This document shows positions 45,336 to 56,160 of a DNA stretch of 64,000 nt, in pieces. Position 1 is the stretch's first letter; the number at the start of each line of letters is the position of its first letter. A program made the position numbers and the translations under genes. The stretch is from Lysobacterales bacterium (GTDB lineage: Bacteria; Pseudomonadota; Gammaproteobacteria; Xanthomonadales; Xanthomonadaceae), in the NCBI GenBank assembly GCA_020442465.1, contig JAGRJY010000178.1, positions 62,001 to 126,000 of the forward strand, read 5' to 3'. A model generated the notes under the pieces. The model saw only the letters and a list, made by a program, of their open reading frames with translations. It did no database searches and had not been told where the DNA came from.

Positions 45336-47468
45336 TCATGTCGACGACTTGCCCAGGTGATCCGCGGTAAACCGCGCATCGGGCACGGGGTGTCCGAGCC
45401 AGTAGCCTTGTCCCTGGTCGCAGCCGCGGGCGCGCAGCAGTTCGAACTGTTCCTCGCTCTCGACGCCTTCGGCGACGACAGTGAACCCGAGGGCGTGGGC
45501 CATGCCGATGATGGCAGTGGTGAGGGCGAGATCGTCGTCGTCGCGGGCGACGTGTTCGACGAAACTGCGGTCGATCTTCACGCCGTCGACCGGCAATCGC
45601 CGAAGGTGTGAGAGCCCCGAGAAACCGGTACCGAAGTCGTCGAGCCAGATCTTCACGCCGAGCCCGCGCAATCGCGTGGCGAGCGCAGCCACCGCCGCGG
45701 TGTCGCCCATCACCGCGGTCTCGGTCAATTCCAGATGCAGGCGCTCGGGCGCCAGCCCGGACTCGCCAAGCGCGCGCTCGACCGAGGCGGCGAGGTCGCC
45801 CTTGCGCCACTGCAGCGCCGACACATTCACCGACACGAACGGCAGGCGGTCGCTGAAGTCCCAGTGCGCCGCGGCATCGCAGGCGGCGACGAGTACGCGG
45901 TGACCGATGTCGTCGATCATGCCGGCGCGCTCGGCAATACCGACGAAGACACCGGGTTTCACCTCGCCAAGCAGCGGGCTCTGCCAGCGCAGCAGCGCCT
46001 CGGCGCCGACCAGACGCCGGTTGGCCAAATCGTAGATCGGCTGGAAGCAGACACTCAGCTCGCCCCGCTCCCACGCCCCGCGCAGGGCCTGCTCGATCTG
46101 CGCGCGCTCGGCGACCGCGCGATCGAGCGCGGGGTTGTAGAAGCGAAGCGTGTTCTTGCCCGACAGCTTCGACTCGTACATCGCGATGTCGCCGGCCTTG
46201 AGCAGCCCACGCGTGTCGTCGGCATCTTCCGGATACAGCGTGATGCCGACCGAGGCGCCGAGAAAGGCTTCGTGCCCGGACAGGTGATAGGGCTGCGACA
46301 CCGACTCGATGATCTGGTGGGCGAGCTGCTCGCAGGCGGCGCGCACGTCGTCGGCACCGACCAGCACCACGAATTCGTCGCCACCCAGTCGGCCTGCCGT
46401 GCAGTCCATGTCCTTGGCGTCGCGACAGGTCGTGATGAGCCGATCGGCGACGTCGACCAGCACCTGGTCGCCCACCTCGTGACCGAAGCTGTCGTTGATG
46501 CGCTTGAAGTCGTCGAGGTCGATGAAGAGCAATCCGAGACGTCGCCCGGTGGAACGCGCGGCCAGGATGGCGCTGTCGACCTCTTCGCGGAATGCAAGCC
46601 GGTTCGCAAGGCCGGTCAAGGCGTCGCTGTAGGCGATGCGGCGAACCTCGTTGTGGTGTCGCTCGAGGCCCTTGGCCATCGACACGAAGCGGCGCTCGAG
46701 ATCGCCGATCTCGTCGCTGCGCTGTCCTGGCAGGGCGACGCTGAAGTCGCCCAATGCCACGCGTCTAGCGGCCTCGGCGATGCGCTGGATCGGCGCCACC
46801 ACCCACCGCGAGAGCAGCACGGCCACCGTGCCTGCGGTGAGCAGCAGCACGCCGAGAATGATCGAGAACAGCTGCAGATTCCTGCGTGCGGCAAGATCCG
46901 TGCGTTTGTCGAGATCGGCCAGCGCCTCGGCCTCCAGGCGCTTCTGCGTCTGCAAGGACAGGCCGACGCGAACACCGCCGAGACGTTCGCTTCCGGCCCG
47001 GATGGGCACCGCCACATCCGCCATCTTCTCGTCGTACTGGAACGTGGCGGCGTTGCTGCTGCGCAGTTCGTAGGCGAACGCATCGTCCATCACGCTGCCG
47101 TAGGTGGGGATGCCCGGGGACCCGTCATGCAGCACGCGTCCTTCGCGGTCGTAGACGACGACGTAGACGACGTCAGGCAAGGCCAGCGCGGAGGAAATGA
47201 TCTCCCCGGTTTGCGCCAGATCGGAGTAGTAGACCGGATTGGCAAGCGCCTCCGCGAGCAGGTTTGCCAGCGCTTCGCCGCGGCGACGCACGCCGTCGAA
47301 CGCGAGCTGACGCATGGCCTCGGCGGAGATTGCGTGCATGTCCTCGTGGCTGGCCTGCTCTTGCCGGATCGCCAGCAGGAAGGCGGCGACCACGAAAATC
47401 ACCGCAAAGGCGATCAGCGCGAGCACCCGCGCCCTCAGTCCCACGCGCATGGCGTGGCTGAGCGTCAC
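45336..47468 (-). CDS. Membrane GGDEF-EAL cyclic-di-GMP enzyme with periplasmic sensor region
   Basis: 710 residues. One membrane segment at about 13-32, a periplasmic region to about 195, a second segment at about 198-220, HAMP to about 275, GGDEF at about 285-440 (RLGGDEF intact; no clear RxxD inhibitory site), EAL at about 455-700. The EAL residues for hydrolysis are present: AEALLRW, NVSALQW, LTETAVM, DDFGTG, KIDRSF and EGVES. Both synthesis and breakdown of cyclic-di-GMP are therefore possible. The GTG start overlaps the stop of the PhnD-like gene as GTGA, so the periplasmic region probably receives its signal from that binding protein (inference). Confidence 0.93.
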   Translation of the reverse strand: MTLSHAMRVGLRARVLALIAFAVIFVVAAFLLAIRQEQASHEDMHAISAEAMRQLAFDGVRRRGEALANLLAEALANPVYYSDLAQTGEIISSALALPDVVYVVVYDREGRVLHDGSPGIPTYGSVMDDAFAYELRSSNAATFQYDEKMADVAVPIRAGSERLGGVRVGLSLQTQKRLEAEALADLDKRTDLAARRNLQLFSIILGVLLLTAGTVAVLLSRWVVAPIQRIAEAARRVALGDFSVALPGQRSDEIGDLERRFVSMAKGLERHHNEVRRIAYSDALTGLANRLAFREEVDSAILAARSTGRRLGLLFIDLDDFKRINDSFGHEVGDQVLVDVADRLITTCRDAKDMDCTAGRLGGDEFVVLVGADDVRAACEQLAHQIIESVSQPYHLSGHEAFLGASVGITLYPEDADDTRGLLKAGDIAMYESKLSGKNTLRFYNPALDRAVAERAQIEQALRGAWERGELSVCFQPIYDLANRRLVGAEALLRWQSPLLGEVKPGVFVGIAERAGMIDDIGHRVLVAACDAAAHWDFSDRLPFVSVNVSALQWRKGDLAASVERALGESGLAPERLHLELTETAVMGDTAAVAALATRLRGLGVKIWLDDFGTGFSGLSHLRRLPVDGVKIDRSFVEHVARDDDDLALTTAIIGMAHALGFTVVAEGVESEEQFELLRARGCDQGQGYWLGHPVPDARFTADHLGKSST

Positions 47469-48451
47469 GGCAACTCCCTCCTGACCATGCTCACCGCGCG
47501 CCCGAGCACCTCCATTTCGCGGCGAAAGCTCTCGTCGGCCTCGATGAAACGATCGGTCTTGAAGAATCGCAGCAACGGCTCATGCGCGGCCGGGTCATCG
47601 CCAGCCGCCAGCAGCAGGCTACGAAGCCTTTCCGCCCGCGCGGGAGCCAGGTCCCCGCGGACGATCTCGACCCCGCGGGGAAAGGAAGGCGTTTCATGAA
47701 CGATCTTGAGTTCGCGGACAAACTGGTCAGGCAGGCGCTCAAGGCCAGCCCAATCCATCACCGAGAAGGCGCCCGCGTCGACGAGCCCCTTGTGCACCCA
47801 GGTGGCGATGTTCTGCTCGGAGCTGGCGAAGACATACCCGACATCGCTGGGCCGCGGTCGCTCGTTCGGGGTCGGCAGGATGTCGAGCCTCAGGCCCGCC
47901 TCCAGAATGGCCGCAGCGGGCGCGTAGTAGGACGACGTCGAGTTCACGTTCTGGAACGCGATGACACGACCGCGCAGATCCTGCAGGTTGTCGATGCCGC
48001 GATCGCGACGAACGAAGATCACCGACGAATAGCTGTTCATGCCGCCGCGCTGGGTGGCGACGAGGATCTTCGCCCCGGTGGCTTCGCCGAGCACCAGCCC
48101 GTGAGCGGGTGTTTCGGTGACCCAGTCGACCCGACCGCGACGGAGATAGCTCGCCATCTGCTGCGCATCGCGCGCCATCAGCACCCGCCCCTGGCGGATG
48201 CCGAGGTCGGCCATCCTCGGCACGATGTAGTCGAGCAGCGCCTTGAGCTGATCGTAGTGGCGCTTGGGATTGTCGCTGATGCGACCGATGACCAGGGTGT
48301 CATCTGCCGGCATGTCTGCAGCCGCCATCTCGGCCGCGCTCGCCTGCGCGGCAGCCAGGACCAGCAGGCCGGAGACCAGCCCACCGACCCAGGCTCGCGC
48401 CCGCGAAACCAGCCACGTCATGCCGGGACGAGCGGAAATCAGGCGCCGCAC
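47465..48451 (-). CDS. PhnD-family periplasmic phosphate/phosphonate-type binding protein
   Basis: 328 residues from GTG 48451, chosen because GGAGG lies 7 bases upstream inside the end of trmJ; the two genes overlap by 13 bases. A signal peptide ends near ASA. The mature part is a type II periplasmic binding fold of the PhnD/phosphite group: LVIGRISDNPKRHYDQLKALLDYI, WVTETPAHGLVLG, YSSVIFVRRDRGIDNLQDLRGRVIAF and NVNSTSSYYAPAA, where the Ser/Thr/Tyr cluster binds an oxyanion in relatives. No ABC permease or ATPase is nearby; the partner is the overlapping GGDEF-EAL gene. Likely a sensor subunit; ligand unknown. Confidence 0.88.
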   Translation of the reverse strand: MRRLISARPGMTWLVSRARAWVGGLVSGLLVLAAAQASAAEMAAADMPADDTLVIGRISDNPKRHYDQLKALLDYIVPRMADLGIRQGRVLMARDAQQMASYLRRGRVDWVTETPAHGLVLGEATGAKILVATQRGGMNSYSSVIFVRRDRGIDNLQDLRGRVIAFQNVNSTSSYYAPAAAILEAGLRLDILPTPNERPRPSDVGYVFASSEQNIATWVHKGLVDAGAFSVMDWAGLERLPDQFVRELKIVHETPSFPRGVEIVRGDLAPARAERLRSLLLAAGDDPAAHEPLLRFFKTDRFIEADESFRREMEVLGRAVSMVRRELP

Positions 48452-49251
48452 GACTCGGCCTCCTCTTTGCCGTCCTTGTTCTCAGCCTTTCGCGCCAGCC
48501 CCGCCACGCGCTGCATGTCGGAGAAGATGCCGCGCAGGATGCGCACCTCGCGGTCGCTGGGCCGCGCCCGCGAGAACAGGCGGCGCAGGCGCTGCATCAC
48601 GGTTTCGGGGGAGCGCCCCTTGTGAAAGTCGATGTCGTGCAGGGTCTGGTCGAGATGCCCGATCAGGCCTTCCAGCTCGGCATGCGCAGCGGGCGGCTCC
48701 GCAGGATGGCTCTGCGCCGACGGCGAGTCGCCGCCCGGCAGGTCGTCGTTCAACGCGAGTCGCAGCTCGTAAGCCAATATCTGCACCGCAGCAGCCAGAT
48801 TGAGCGAAGAGAACTCCGGGTCGCTGGGAATGTGCACCGCCGCCCCGCACAGATGCAACTCCTCGTTCGTGAGCCCGGTGCGCTCACGGCCGAACACCAT
48901 ATCGACGCATCCACCGTGGACGACTTCGGCGGCGGCCCGCGTGGCCCCCTCACGCGGGGACCACTCAGGCATGCGCACGTGGCGGAGCCGCGCCGTGCTG
49001 CCGATCACCAGGGTGGAATCGGCCAGGGCCTCGGCGAGGCTGTCGAAACGGGGCGCCTGCGAAATCAGGTCGTGCGCACCGGCCGACATGGCCCAGGCAT
49101 CCTCCGAAATCGGATCGCACTCCGGCGCCACCAGCACCAGCCGGCGCAGCCCCATGGTCTTCATCGCCCGGGCCGCACTGCCGATGTTGCCAGGATGCGA
49201 CGTGCCCACCAGCACGATGCGCAGGGGGACATGGGGATCGGCTTGGCTCAT
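48439..49251 (-). CDS. trmJ: tRNA (cytidine/uridine-2'-O-)-methyltransferase TrmJ
   Basis: 270 residues from ATG 49251; an open stretch upstream overlaps the suhB promoter and is not used. SPOUT-fold motifs: [23 protein letters not shown] at the start, [14 protein letters not shown] (motif 2) and [21 protein letters not shown] (motif 3, the knot that binds S-adenosylmethionine). The C-terminal helical extension ends in an acidic, Lys-rich tail. TrmJ methylates position 32 of several tRNAs. Divergent from suhB, as in E. coli. The last codons contain the ribosome binding site of the PhnD-like gene. Confidence 0.95.
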   Translation of the reverse strand: MSQADPHVPLRIVLVGTSHPGNIGSAARAMKTMGLRRLVLVAPECDPISEDAWAMSAGAHDLISQAPRFDSLAEALADSTLVIGSTARLRHVRMPEWSPREGATRAAAEVVHGGCVDMVFGRERTGLTNEELHLCGAAVHIPSDPEFSSLNLAAAVQILAYELRLALNDDLPGGDSPSAQSHPAEPPAAHAELEGLIGHLDQTLHDIDFHKGRSPETVMQRLRRLFSRARPSDREVRILRGIFSDMQRVAGLARKAENKDGKEEAESCGA

Positions 49252-49266
49252 CTGCTCGGTGTCATC

Positions 49267-49275
49267 TGCTAAAAT
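49267..49275 (+). promoter_or_regulatory. Extended -10 (TGCTAAAAT) of suhB
   Basis: TG-N-TAAAAT is an extended -10 with five of six bases in the hexamer, 74 bases before the suhB ATG. A GCGCCAT/ATGGCGC stem (49279-49300) would lie at the 5-prime end of the transcript. Confidence 0.6.
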
Positions 49276-49349
49276 CCGGCGCCATTTCGAGCGATGGCGC
49301 GCGCCCGGCTCGCCCCATTCACCGCTCAACTCTTCGATTGGATTCACGC

Positions 49350-50153
49350 ATGCAAAAGCCCGCGGTCACCGTCATGATCAAGGCCGCGCGCCAGGCCGGC
49401 AACACTATTCTGCGTCAGTTCGGCCGCGCGGAGGGACTGAATATCGTCGAGAAGGGCCGCCACGACTTCGCCAGCGAGGTCGACGCGCAGGCCGAAAAGG
49501 ACATCATCCGCGAGCTGAAGCGGGCGTTTCCTGATCACGCATTCCTCGGCGAAGAAGGCGGACAGCTGGGCAAGGCGCGTTTCACCTTCGTCATCGATCC
49601 GCTCGACGGCACCAGCAACTTCCTGCGTGGACTGCCGCATTTCTGCGTGTCGATCGCCCTGCTGGACGGCGAAGAGCCGATCCACGGCGTAGTCTTCGAC
49701 CCGCTGCGCAACGAGATCTTCTACGCGAGCAAGGGCAGCGGCGCCTTTCTCGACGAGCGCCGCATTCGCACCACCAACCGTCAGGAACTGACGGGCGGCA
49801 TCGTGATCACCGGGTTTCCGCCGCGCGAACGCGCGCGCATCGACGCCCAACTCACCGCCGTCCGCCAGCTCATGGCCGAGGCCGAGGACATCCGCCGCAC
49901 CGGTTCGGCGGCGCTGGACCTGGCCTACGTGGCCTGCGGTCGCGCCGACGGCTACTTCGAGGCGGGCGTAAAGCCGTGGGATATCGCCGCCGGCCTGCTG
50001 CTGGTGCGGGAAGCCGGCGGACGCTGCTGCAACTTCCGCGGACACAGCGACAAGCTGCTGCATAGCGGGCAAATCGTCGCCGCCGGGGTGAAGTTTGCCG
50101 ACCCGCTGCAGAAACTGATGGTCAGCTCGGGCTACGCGGCCGCCTTCGACTGA
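49350..50153 (+). CDS. suhB: Inositol-monophosphatase family protein SuhB
   Basis: 267 residues from ATG 49350, the same length as E. coli SuhB; a TTG four codons upstream is less likely. Metal and phosphate motifs are intact: [14 protein letters not shown] and [17 protein letters not shown]. SuhB hydrolyses inositol monophosphate in vitro and, in E. coli, joins the antitermination complex that helps rRNA synthesis and ribosome maturation. The divergent trmJ neighbour is conserved in gammaproteobacteria. A strong two-way terminator follows. Confidence 0.96.
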   Translation: MQKPAVTVMIKAARQAGNTILRQFGRAEGLNIVEKGRHDFASEVDAQAEKDIIRELKRAFPDHAFLGEEGGQLGKARFTFVIDPLDGTSNFLRGLPHFCVSIALLDGEEPIHGVVFDPLRNEIFYASKGSGAFLDERRIRTTNRQELTGGIVITGFPPRERARIDAQLTAVRQLMAEAEDIRRTGSAALDLAYVACGRADGYFEAGVKPWDIAAGLLLVREAGGRCCNFRGHSDKLLHSGQIVAAGVKFADPLQKLMVSSGYAAAFD

Positions 50154-50215
50154 GCGGTCGGCGCGGCACCATCCGGCCGGGCGGCCCGACACCGGCCGCG
50201 CGTACGGCAGCACAG

Positions 50216-50248
50216 AAAAAGGCCCGCTTTCGCGGGCCTTTTCTTTTT
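50216..50248. terminator. Bidirectional rho-independent terminator, suhB / secF
   Basis: A-rich 5-prime arm plus GGCCCGC, TTTC loop, GCGGGCC and TTTTCTTTTTC. Eleven bases pair including the A/T flanks (50217-50227 with 50232-50242). Oligo-T on both strands makes it work for both converging operons. Confidence 0.92.
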
Positions 50249-50268
50249 CTGAACGCTTGGCGTGCCGA

Positions 50269-51246
50269 TCAGGGGCGACGGGCGAGCTCGCCCTCTTCGC
50301 GCGCCTTCGGCATCAGGTCCTGCTTCGAGACGCCCAGCGCCAACAGCACCGGCGAGGCGAAGAAGATGGACGAAAGCGTACCCACGACGATGCCGACGAT
50401 CAGCGCCAGCGAGAATCCCTGCAGGCTCTCACCGCCGAAGAGATAGAGCGCTACCACGGTGAGCAGCGTGGTCACCGAGGTCATGATCGTACGCGACAGG
50501 GTCTGGTTGACCGCCGTATTGAGGATCTCGACGGGCGGCGCCTTGCGCGAGGAGCGGAACAGTTCGCGCACGCGATCGAACACGACGATCTTGTCGTTCA
50601 CCGAGTAGCCGTCGACCGCCAGGATCGCGGCGAGCACGGTGAGATCGAAGTCCAGACCGAGCAGCGAGAAGAAGCCCAGCGTGACCACCACGTCGTGGAT
50701 TTCACCGGCAATCGTCGCCACCGCGAACTTCCATTCGAAGCGCAGCGCGATGTAGATGACGATGCCGGTCAGTACCACCAGCACGGCGACGATGCCGTTG
50801 TAGAGCAGTTCGGCGCCCACTTGCGGTCCGACGTAGACGCTGGGTTTGAGCGTCACGCTGCGGCCATCCGTCTCGAGCGCCTGCTTCAGTGCCGCAGCGA
50901 CCCGCGCATTGTTGTCGTCGATGCTGGACTCTTCGGTGACTTCGCCCTCGACGATTCTGCTCACGGTCTCCGGCGACAGTCGGATCGAGAACGACTGGCT
51001 GTCGAAGCGCTGCACCTGGGAGCCGCGCATGCCGGCAGCTTCCAGCGCGCCGGTGACGGCTTTCTGCTCGACCGCCTCGTTGAAGGTGACTTCAGTCAGC
51101 GTGCCGCCGGTGAAGTCGAGCGCCAGGTTCAAACCCTTGGTCGACAGCGACACCACCGAGACGAGAAAGAGCGCCACCGCCACCGCCACCGTGAAGCGGC
51201 GGATGCCCATGAAGTTGACGTTGCTGTTCGGATTGAAGAATTCCAT
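50269..51246 (-). CDS. secF: Protein-export membrane protein SecF
   Basis: 325 residues (E. coli 323). Six hydrophobic segments; the first is followed by the periplasmic P4-type domain with GLNLALDFTGGTLTEV, and the C-terminal set contains AAILAVDGYSVNDKIVVFDRVRE and SRTIMTSVTTLLTVVALYLFGG, SecF signatures. With SecD it uses the proton gradient to complete protein translocation and release on the periplasmic side. It is last in the queA-tgt-yajC-secD-secF order, 15 bases after secD, and ends at a strong terminator. Confidence 0.97.
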   Translation of the reverse strand: MEFFNPNSNVNFMGIRRFTVAVAVALFLVSVVSLSTKGLNLALDFTGGTLTEVTFNEAVEQKAVTGALEAAGMRGSQVQRFDSQSFSIRLSPETVSRIVEGEVTEESSIDDNNARVAAALKQALETDGRSVTLKPSVYVGPQVGAELLYNGIVAVLVVLTGIVIYIALRFEWKFAVATIAGEIHDVVVTLGFFSLLGLDFDLTVLAAILAVDGYSVNDKIVVFDRVRELFRSSRKAPPVEILNTAVNQTLSRTIMTSVTTLLTVVALYLFGGESLQGFSLALIVGIVVGTLSSIFFASPVLLALGVSKQDLMPKAREEGELARRP

Positions 51247-51261
51247 GGCCGGCTCCCTGGC

Positions 51262-53139
51262 TCAGACCGAGATGCGTTCGACTTTGCGTCGACCGCCATA
51301 AATGAGTGAGACCACGGCGCGGCTGACCATGACCGAGGTGAACACCGAGGTGAGCACACCGCACAGCAGCACCACAGCAAAGCCCTTGACCGGGCCCGAA
51401 CCGAACGAGATCAGCGCGATCGCCGCAATCAGTTTGGTGACGTTGGAGTCGAGGATGACCGTCCACGCCCGTTCGTAGCCGGAGCGGATACTGTTGATCG
51501 GCGTGTTGCCGGCACGCAGCTCCTCGCGCACGCGTTCGAGAATGAGCACGTTGCCGTCGATCGCCATACCGAGGGTCAGCACGATGCCGGCGATGCCGGG
51601 CATGGTCAGGGTGGCGTCGAACGCAGAAAGCAGCGCGGTCAGCATCAGCAGGTTCACGAACAGCGCGAAGACCGCCACCACACCCATGAGCCGGTAGTAG
51701 ATGATCATCAGCGCGCAAACCAGGGCGAAACCGAGCATGATCGCGCGCTTGCCGGCTTCGATGTTCTCCTTGCCCAGCGACGGGCCGATCACGCGCTCTT
51801 CCACGATGTCGACCGGTGCAGCCAGCGAACCGGCGCGCAGCAGCAGAGCGAGCTCGCTTGCCTCATTGGTCGAATCGAGCCCGGTAGTCTGGAAGTGCTT
51901 GCCGAACACACCGCGTACCGTGGCAACCGAAATGACTTCCTCGGTGATGCGCACCGATCGCACTTCCTTGCCGTCGACCACGCGGGTCTCCGGCGTGCGC
52001 TCGATGAACACGACCGCCATCGGCTTGCCCACGTTCTCGGTGGTGAAGTCCAGCATGCGCTGGCCGCCGACATTGTTCAGCGTCACCGACACCTGCGGTG
52101 AGCCGTCTTCTTGCGCAAAGCCGGACTGCGCATTGACCAGCTGGTCGCCCGATGCGATCACCCGCTTGCTCAGCAGTACCGGAATCTTGCTGCCGTCGGA
52201 GGCACGGTCGCGGCGGTAGTACAGACGCGCGTCCGGCGGCACCCGCCCCGTATTCATGGCGTCGTAGGCGGCACTCATGCTGTCGCCGACGACTGCGCGA
52301 TATTCCAGCGTCGCCGTGGCACCGAGGATCTTCTTTGCCTGCGCGGTGTCCTGCACGCCGGCCAACTGCACCACGATGCGCGATGCGCCCTGGCGCTGCA
52401 CGATCGGCTCGGTGACGCCCAACTCGTTGACGCGCTTGCGCAGCGTGCCCAGGTTCTGATCGATGGCGTTGTCGAGGATCTGCTTGCTGCTCTCCGGACG
52501 CACGCGGGCGTCCAGGACCTTGTCGTCGGCGCCGTCGTCCACGATCAGATCGGGGATATCCCGACCCATCAGGCCGGCCGCACGCTCACGATCGGCAGGA
52601 TCGCGCAACTCGACGCGGATGCCGGAGGCCGAGCGGTCCACCACGGCGTAGCGAATGTCGTTGTCGCGAAGCAGCGCACGGATGTCATCGACGAATCCGT
52701 TGACGCGTTTGTCCAGGGCTGCGGCTTCGTCCACCTGCATCAGGAAGTGCACGCCACCCTGCAGGTCGAGACCGAGCGGCATCGGCGTGGCGTTGACGGC
52801 CTCCATCCAGCTCGGCACCGTCGAGGCCAGGTTGAGGGCCACGTTGTAGCCCTCCTTCAACTCGCCACGGATCAGGTCGGCGGACAGCAGCTGATCCTCC
52901 GGCGTCTTCAGCCGAACCATCAGGTTCTTGCCTTCGATGCCGATGCGACCGGGCTCGATGCCGGCCTTTTCGAGAACCCCTTCGACGCGCGACTGCAGCG
53001 CAGCATCGAGAGGGCTGTTGCGGTTGGCCGAGATCTGCACCGCGGGGTCCTGCGGGAACAGGTTGGGCACCGCATACAGCACGCTGACCAGACTGAGGAT
53101 CAGGACCAGCGCGTACTTCCAGCGCGGGAATTCAAGCAT
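51262..53139 (-). CDS. secD: Protein-export membrane protein SecD
   Basis: 625 residues (E. coli 615). The first membrane helix (YALVLILSLVSVLYAVPNLF) is followed by the large P1 periplasmic domain with LGLDLQGGVHFLMQVD and RVNELGVTEPIVQRQGASRIVVQLAGVQD. The membrane block has GMAIDGNVLILERVREELRAG and FTSVMVSRAVV. SecDF pulls secreted proteins through the Sec channel. The gene follows yajC by 54 bases in a conserved order. Identity is certain. Confidence 0.98.
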   Translation of the reverse strand: MLEFPRWKYALVLILSLVSVLYAVPNLFPQDPAVQISANRNSPLDAALQSRVEGVLEKAGIEPGRIGIEGKNLMVRLKTPEDQLLSADLIRGELKEGYNVALNLASTVPSWMEAVNATPMPLGLDLQGGVHFLMQVDEAAALDKRVNGFVDDIRALLRDNDIRYAVVDRSASGIRVELRDPADRERAAGLMGRDIPDLIVDDGADDKVLDARVRPESSKQILDNAIDQNLGTLRKRVNELGVTEPIVQRQGASRIVVQLAGVQDTAQAKKILGATATLEYRAVVGDSMSAAYDAMNTGRVPPDARLYYRRDRASDGSKIPVLLSKRVIASGDQLVNAQSGFAQEDGSPQVSVTLNNVGGQRMLDFTTENVGKPMAVVFIERTPETRVVDGKEVRSVRITEEVISVATVRGVFGKHFQTTGLDSTNEASELALLLRAGSLAAPVDIVEERVIGPSLGKENIEAGKRAIMLGFALVCALMIIYYRLMGVVAVFALFVNLLMLTALLSAFDATLTMPGIAGIVLTLGMAIDGNVLILERVREELRAGNTPINSIRSGYERAWTVILDSNVTKLIAAIALISFGSGPVKGFAVVLLCGVLTSVFTSVMVSRAVVSLIYGGRRKVERISV

Positions 53140-53193
53140 GACGCACCTTGGGCAGCCGGGGGCCGCGGTTCAGGAGTGAAAGGCGTCCGCGGC

Positions 53194-53532
53194 TCAGGCG
53201 GACTTCAATGTGCCCTTGGGCAGGACGGCGGCGATCGCGTGCTTCTGCACCTTGATCTGCACGCCCTGGGCAATCTCGACATGGATGAAGGAATCCTTGA
53301 TCTCCTCCACCTTCCCGGCGATACCGCCGCTGGTCACCACTTCGTCGCCCTTGGCCAGCGCCGTGATCATCTCGCGATGCTCTTTCGCACGCTTGCTCTG
53401 CGGGCGGATGATGAAGACGAAGAAAATAAAAAAGAAGAGCGCGATCATGACGATGGTCTGCACCATCGACCCCTGCGGCGTGCCAGCGGCCTGGGCCATG
53501 GCGGGCGAAATGAGCAGGTCAAGCAGGTTCAT
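53194..53532 (-). CDS. yajC: Preprotein translocase accessory subunit YajC
   Basis: 112 residues: a single membrane helix (TIVMIALFFFIFFVFIIRPQSKRAKEHREMI, with the RPQ motif right after it) and a small cytosolic beta domain (LAKGDEVVTSGGIAGKVEEIKDSFIHVEIA). It associates with SecD-SecF-YidC. The gene is 96 bases after tgt in the classic queA-tgt-yajC-secD-secF arrangement. AGGA lies 11 bases before the ATG. Confidence 0.97.
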   Translation of the reverse strand: MNLLDLLISPAMAQAAGTPQGSMVQTIVMIALFFFIFFVFIIRPQSKRAKEHREMITALAKGDEVVTSGGIAGKVEEIKDSFIHVEIAQGVQIKVQKHAIAAVLPKGTLKSA

Positions 53533-53628
53533 CGGGCGGGCAATCCTGTTGGCGTAAGGGAGCGGCGTTCGACCCCGGAGGGCCGGCGCAAAGTCGTCAA
53601 GTATGCCACGTGGGGGCGGCTCGGGGGT

Positions 53629-55790
<2,162 letters not shown>

Positions 55791-55825
55791 GGGAGGCAGA
55801 GGCGCGGAGTTCGGCTGGGCGGCGG

Positions 55826-55854
55826 ATTATCGGCGCGCTTCGCGCTCGCGTCAC
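55826..55854 (-). promoter_or_regulatory. Sigma-70-like promoter of the queA operon
   Basis: On the minus strand GTGACG (55854-55849), 17 bases, GATAAT (55831-55826): four and five matches to consensus at ideal spacing. The transcript would start about 28 bases before the TTG of queA. Confidence 0.6.
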
Positions 55855-56160
55855 GCCCTGCGCGCCAGCCGATGCGCGGCAGGACATTCGCGGCAGGACA
55901 AGGACGATCGATCCGGCGGGACTGCGCGGATCGGCCTGCGACGCCGGAGCTGTGACTCCGGAACTGTGCCGCCGGGGCCATCATCCTCTGCGTGCCCGGC
56001 AAGACGCGGGTGCTGGCACTGCGCAGCCGGCCGCCCCCGTGGTTCCCTGGGCAGAAATGCCCCAGTCGGGGGCCAATGCTAAAATGCCGGTTTACCTATA
56101 CACCGGCGCCAGCGAACGCCCCCAGGGCGCGCGCCGGCGTTTCTATTCGGGGAGAGCCAC
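55832..56160. other. Divergent control region between queA and the aminotransferase gene
   Basis: No gene is evident. It contains the queA promoter at the left end, the extended -10 at 56077-56085, and a leader hairpin GCCGGT/ACCGGC (56086-56091 with 56102-56107) just after that -10. I see no preQ1-riboswitch-like structure. Confidence 0.5.
56077..56085 (+). promoter_or_regulatory. Extended -10 (TGCTAAAAT) of the aminotransferase gene
   Basis: The same TGCTAAAAT element as before suhB, 75 bases before the ATG at 56161. No good -35, as usual for extended -10 promoters. Confidence 0.55.

Noticed and set aside
55791..56160. A preQ1 riboswitch before queA
   Set aside because: The leader would be only about 28 bases and no pseudoknot-type aptamer is visible; queA and tgt are not usual targets.
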